16,259 bases of DNA, taken from positions 1-16,259 of the forward strand of contig SHUN01000013.1 of the NCBI GenBank assembly GCA_009697495.1, given 5' to 3'. The position numbers were made by a program, and so were the translations under genes. The number at the start of each line of letters is the position of its first letter. Positions within the stretch are counted from its first letter, which is position 1. The notes beneath the pieces are model-generated. The model did not search any database and was not told where the DNA came from. It saw only the letters and a list, made by a program, of their open reading frames with translations. Shown one piece after another: positions 14,326 through 16,259 of this stretch. The DNA is from Bryobacterales bacterium. Lineage in GTDB: Bacteria; Acidobacteriota; Terriglobia; Bryobacterales; Bryobacteraceae.

Positions 14326-15873
14326 ATGCGTGTTCACCTTATAAATCCGAGTGATGCTTCGTTTGGCATCGGCGTAATCACACCCCGTTGGCTTTACGTT
14401 TTGGCAGCCGCGACGCCTGCGAAGTACGGTGATCCGATCATCACCGACGAAACTTTGGAGCAGTTAGATCTGAACAACGTCCACGCAGGGGACATTGTGG
14501 GCATCGGCATCCATACGGGGAACGCTCTGCGGGGAATGCAAGTGGGCCGAAACTGCCGTGAGCGGGGCGCGATCGTGGTTTACGGCGGGGTTCATCCGAC
14601 GCTTTATCCGGATGAGGCGCTGGAATTCGGTGCCGCGCATGTGGTGGTAAAAGGCGACGGGGATGTGATTTGGAGCAAAGTACTCGATGACATCGTGAAC
14701 AACCGCGCTCAAAAGATCTATGACGGCGGCCGCATCTCAGGCAAGCAGTTCATCCCGGCCCGCTGGGATCTGGCAGGGCGCGACAAGTACATGTGGGCGT
14801 CCGTCCAGACTGTTCGCGGCTGCCCGAAGCATTGTTCGTTCTGTTCGGTTTGGCGCACGGACGGGCAGAAGCCGCGCCAGCGCGAGGCGGATGTGGTCAT
14901 CGACGAAATCGTGCAACTCCGGCGTCTCGGATACCGCTTCATCGCTTTGGCCGACGATAATTTTTACCCGGTGACCATCACTGACATCCATTTGGCGGAA
15001 AAGCAAGGCAACGCGGCGCGTGTGGCCGAGCTGAAGGAGATTCGCGACGAGCGGTTCGACTTCATGGAGAAACTGGCCCTGCTGCCCAAGGACATGGTTT
15101 TCTTCACGCAGATTACGATGGAAGCGGGCGAGGACGTGGAGTTCCTGGTGGCAATGAAGAAGGCCCACATCCTCGGGGCGCTCGTTGGAGTGGAGTCGGT
15201 AACGGAAGAGGGCCTGAAGGCCGTTTTCAAGGACTTCAACAAAGCGGGCGACAGCTTGGCTGTGCGCCTGAAAACATTCCGCGCCCATGGCGTGCATGTT
15301 TTGGGGAGCTTCATTTTCGGGCTGCCCACGGATCGCGAAGACACGTTCGCCGCCACCGCCGCCCTCGCAAAAGCGGCCGATCTTACCTTTGCCCAGTTCG
15401 TCATGCTGACGCCATTCCCCGGCACGGTCGATTTTGAACGTTGGGAGAAAAGCCTCGGCGACAATGTGCCGAAAGTCCAGGGCATTCCGATCACGCGTTA
15501 CTGGCTGATCCCGCATGAAGTGCGTCCGAAGATGTTTACGCCGCACCCGACGATGTCCTCAGAAGATCTTCGCACGCGGACGCAGGGCGTTTGGGATCAG
15601 TTTTATGATTTGAAAGAGATCTGGCAACGGTCAAAGTGCGTCCCGAGTTGGAAGGGTCGCATCGGGTTCGTGTTCATATCCAAGCTGTATCGGCAGATGT
15701 ACGCGAACACCGGAATCTCCACCGATTCGGCTCGGCGCGTGCGGGCGACGCGAATGGCCCGCTGGCTAGCGATTCCGACACGTAGACTCTTCTCGGCCAA
15801 ACCGATGCCGGAACTGCAATCCCCGGTTTCGGCGGCGCGCGCGGCGACGAGCCTGGTGTCGATCGGCGGCTAA
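14326..15873 (+). CDS. B12-binding-domain-type radical SAM protein
   Basis: A 515-residue enzyme. Residues about 1-130 form a Rossmann-like cobalamin-binding-type domain (IVGIGIHTGNALRGM, IVVYGGVHPTLYPDEALEFG, VVKGDGD) without the DxHxxG motif of base-off B12 binding. The radical SAM core follows: RGCPKHCSFCSVW supplies C166, C170 and C173 (CX3CX2C) for the 4Fe-4S cluster, with FIALADDNF (206-213), GVES (288-291), GSFIFGLPTD (327-336) and TPFPGT (362-367). The C-terminal 130 residues resemble the tail of family members carrying DUF4070, though I am unsure of that. Relatives act on lipids, hopanoids, tetrapyrroles or peptides; the substrate here is unknown. The ATG has GGAAGAGG upstream. It may be co-transcribed with the methyltransferase 58 bp before it. 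Confidence 0.88.
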   Translation: MRVHLINPSDASFGIGVITPRWLYVLAAATPAKYGDPIITDETLEQLDLNNVHAGDIVGIGIHTGNALRGMQVGRNCRERGAIVVYGGVHPTLYPDEALEFGAAHVVVKGDGDVIWSKVLDDIVNNRAQKIYDGGRISGKQFIPARWDLAGRDKYMWASVQTVRGCPKHCSFCSVWRTDGQKPRQREADVVIDEIVQLRRLGYRFIALADDNFYPVTITDIHLAEKQGNAARVAELKEIRDERFDFMEKLALLPKDMVFFTQITMEAGEDVEFLVAMKKAHILGALVGVESVTEEGLKAVFKDFNKAGDSLAVRLKTFRAHGVHVLGSFIFGLPTDREDTFAATAALAKAADLTFAQFVMLTPFPGTVDFERWEKSLGDNVPKVQGIPITRYWLIPHEVRPKMFTPHPTMSSEDLRTRTQGVWDQFYDLKEIWQRSKCVPSWKGRIGFVFISKLYRQMYANTGISTDSARRVRATRMARWLAIPTRRLFSAKPMPELQSPVSAARAATSLVSIGG

Positions 15874-15887
15874 AGAACTGACAGGGA

Positions 15888-15911
15888 GGACCACTCCCTA
15901 ACGGTCGTGGC
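15888..15911 (+). repeat. REP-like extragenic palindrome after the radical SAM gene
   Basis: GACCACTCCCTAACGGTC with flanking GG and GTGGC is the same unit as at 10092-10115, with three base differences over 24. It begins 15 bases after a stop codon, again on the sense strand of the preceding gene. The first stem pair is lost here (A opposite C). Confidence 0.65.
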
Positions 15912-15993
15912 TCGGTCTGACGGGTGCCGGGTGGTGTGGCCCCTTCTGGCGCGTCATCGCTCGAACACGCTGGCCGTGGCTCGGTCTAGCGGG
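15904..15993 (+). repeat. Direct repeat pair downstream of the radical SAM gene
   Basis: GTGGCTCGGTCT, followed by GACGGG or AGCGGG, occurs at 15907-15924 and 15976-15993, about 69 bases apart. It overlaps the end of the REP-like unit, so the palindrome seems part of a longer, decaying repeat array. Confidence 0.5.
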
Positions 15994-16034
15994 ATTTTCG
16001 CAAAACCGGAAGGTTCACGGGCAAGCATGATTGG

Positions 16035-16065
16035 CCGCTGATGAACGCGGATCAACGCCGATAAG
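16035..16065 (+). repeat. Possible dispersed intergenic repeat
   Basis: The sequence CGCTGATGAACGCGGATCAA followed by CGCCGATAAG resembles a phrase found between genes in several acidobacterial and planctomycete genomes, from memory. It has an internal pattern of GATRAACGC-like units. Only one copy lies in this window, so its repetitive nature is not shown by the sequence itself. Confidence 0.3.
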
Positions 16066-16066
16066 T

Positions 16067-16078
16067 GGACTGACCCCC
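16067..16078. repeat. Motif GGACTGACCCCC, shared with the str leader
   Basis: The 12 bases also occur at 5060-5071 in the same orientation. They resemble insertion-sequence ends and lie among other mobile debris at both places. No matching right end or transposase was found. Confidence 0.35.
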
Positions 16079-16112
16079 TAAAGTGAGACACGCTGAAAGA
16101 ACACACATTGCT

Positions 16113-16259
16113 TCGGCGCTCTCCAGAAATGATCCACTTGTGCTCAGTTAGAGTTGCCCACTCCATGCGCCGCGCCTTGGTCCGCAAGCCATAGGTGGGT
16201 AAGGCGTTATCATCCCCGGCCCGGCCGGGCTGACCGGTCAATTCTGGAGAGCATACCGG
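16113..16259 (-). mobile_element. Small non-coding element with terminal inverted repeats (copy 2, inverted, reaches window edge)
   Basis: This is the reverse complement of copy 1 (6280-6427), with six substitutions and one indel by eye. The ends GCTCTCCAGAAATGATCC (16118-16135) and the complement of GCTCTCCAGAATTGACC near 16236-16252 are both inside the window. The homologous flank continues to the last base, so the full extent on the right is not seen. Open frames across both copies give similar peptides (AGDDNALPTYGLRTK and EHKW-ISGERR), which simply reflects DNA identity. Confidence 0.75.

Noticed and set aside
15954..16241. 95-residue minus frame across the right-end element
   Set aside because: It runs through a repeat element, a dispersed repeat and a palindromic array; its similarity to the frame at copy 1 only reflects DNA identity.

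Overview
The window looks like chromosomal DNA of a high-GC acidobacterium, most likely of the Bryobacterales/Solibacter type. The evidence is a very large Oar-like TonB-dependent receptor with an N-terminal carboxypeptidase-regulatory domain, decayed DUF1501 sequence, GC-rich extragenic palindromes and many fragments of insertion sequences. This placement is inferred from gene style; no 16S rRNA or other decisive marker is present.

Left part (1-5181, minus strand): the str/S10 ribosomal operon, reading leftwards as rpsL, rpsG, fusA, tuf, rpsJ and the start of rplC (cut by the window edge). Spacings are 12-102 bp and the genes look intact and co-transcribed. A strong sigma70-type promoter (TTGACA, 17 bp, TACACT) lies about 320 bp upstream of rpsL. 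rpoC, the usual upstream neighbour, is absent.

Middle (about 5180-6729): an accessory scar with no intact gene. It holds a frameshifted DUF1501 remnant, the C-terminal end of an IS4-like transposase with two in-frame stops, a 135-bp element with terminal inverted repeats, an extra copy of that element's end, and a piece resembling the 3' end of a tRNA.

Right part: an intact 1115-residue outer-membrane Oar/TonB-type protein (plus) faces a tight minus-strand operon apbE-hemE-hemG: flavin transferase, uroporphyrinogen decarboxylase and HemY-type protoporphyrinogen oxidase. Divergent from apbE are a small membrane isoprenylcysteine-methyltransferase-family protein and a B12-binding-type radical SAM enzyme, which form a possible two-gene unit of unknown product. 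After it come extragenic palindromes, a dispersed repeat, an insertion-sequence-end-like motif and a second, inverted, roughly 95% identical copy of the 135-bp element. The two copies flank a block of about 9.7 kb (Oar, heme operon, methyltransferase, radical SAM).

Nothing here is clearly a new defence or biosynthetic system. The points most worth checking are the inverted element pair, the methyltransferase/radical SAM pair, the str-operon promoter with its long leader, and the gene-end palindromes.
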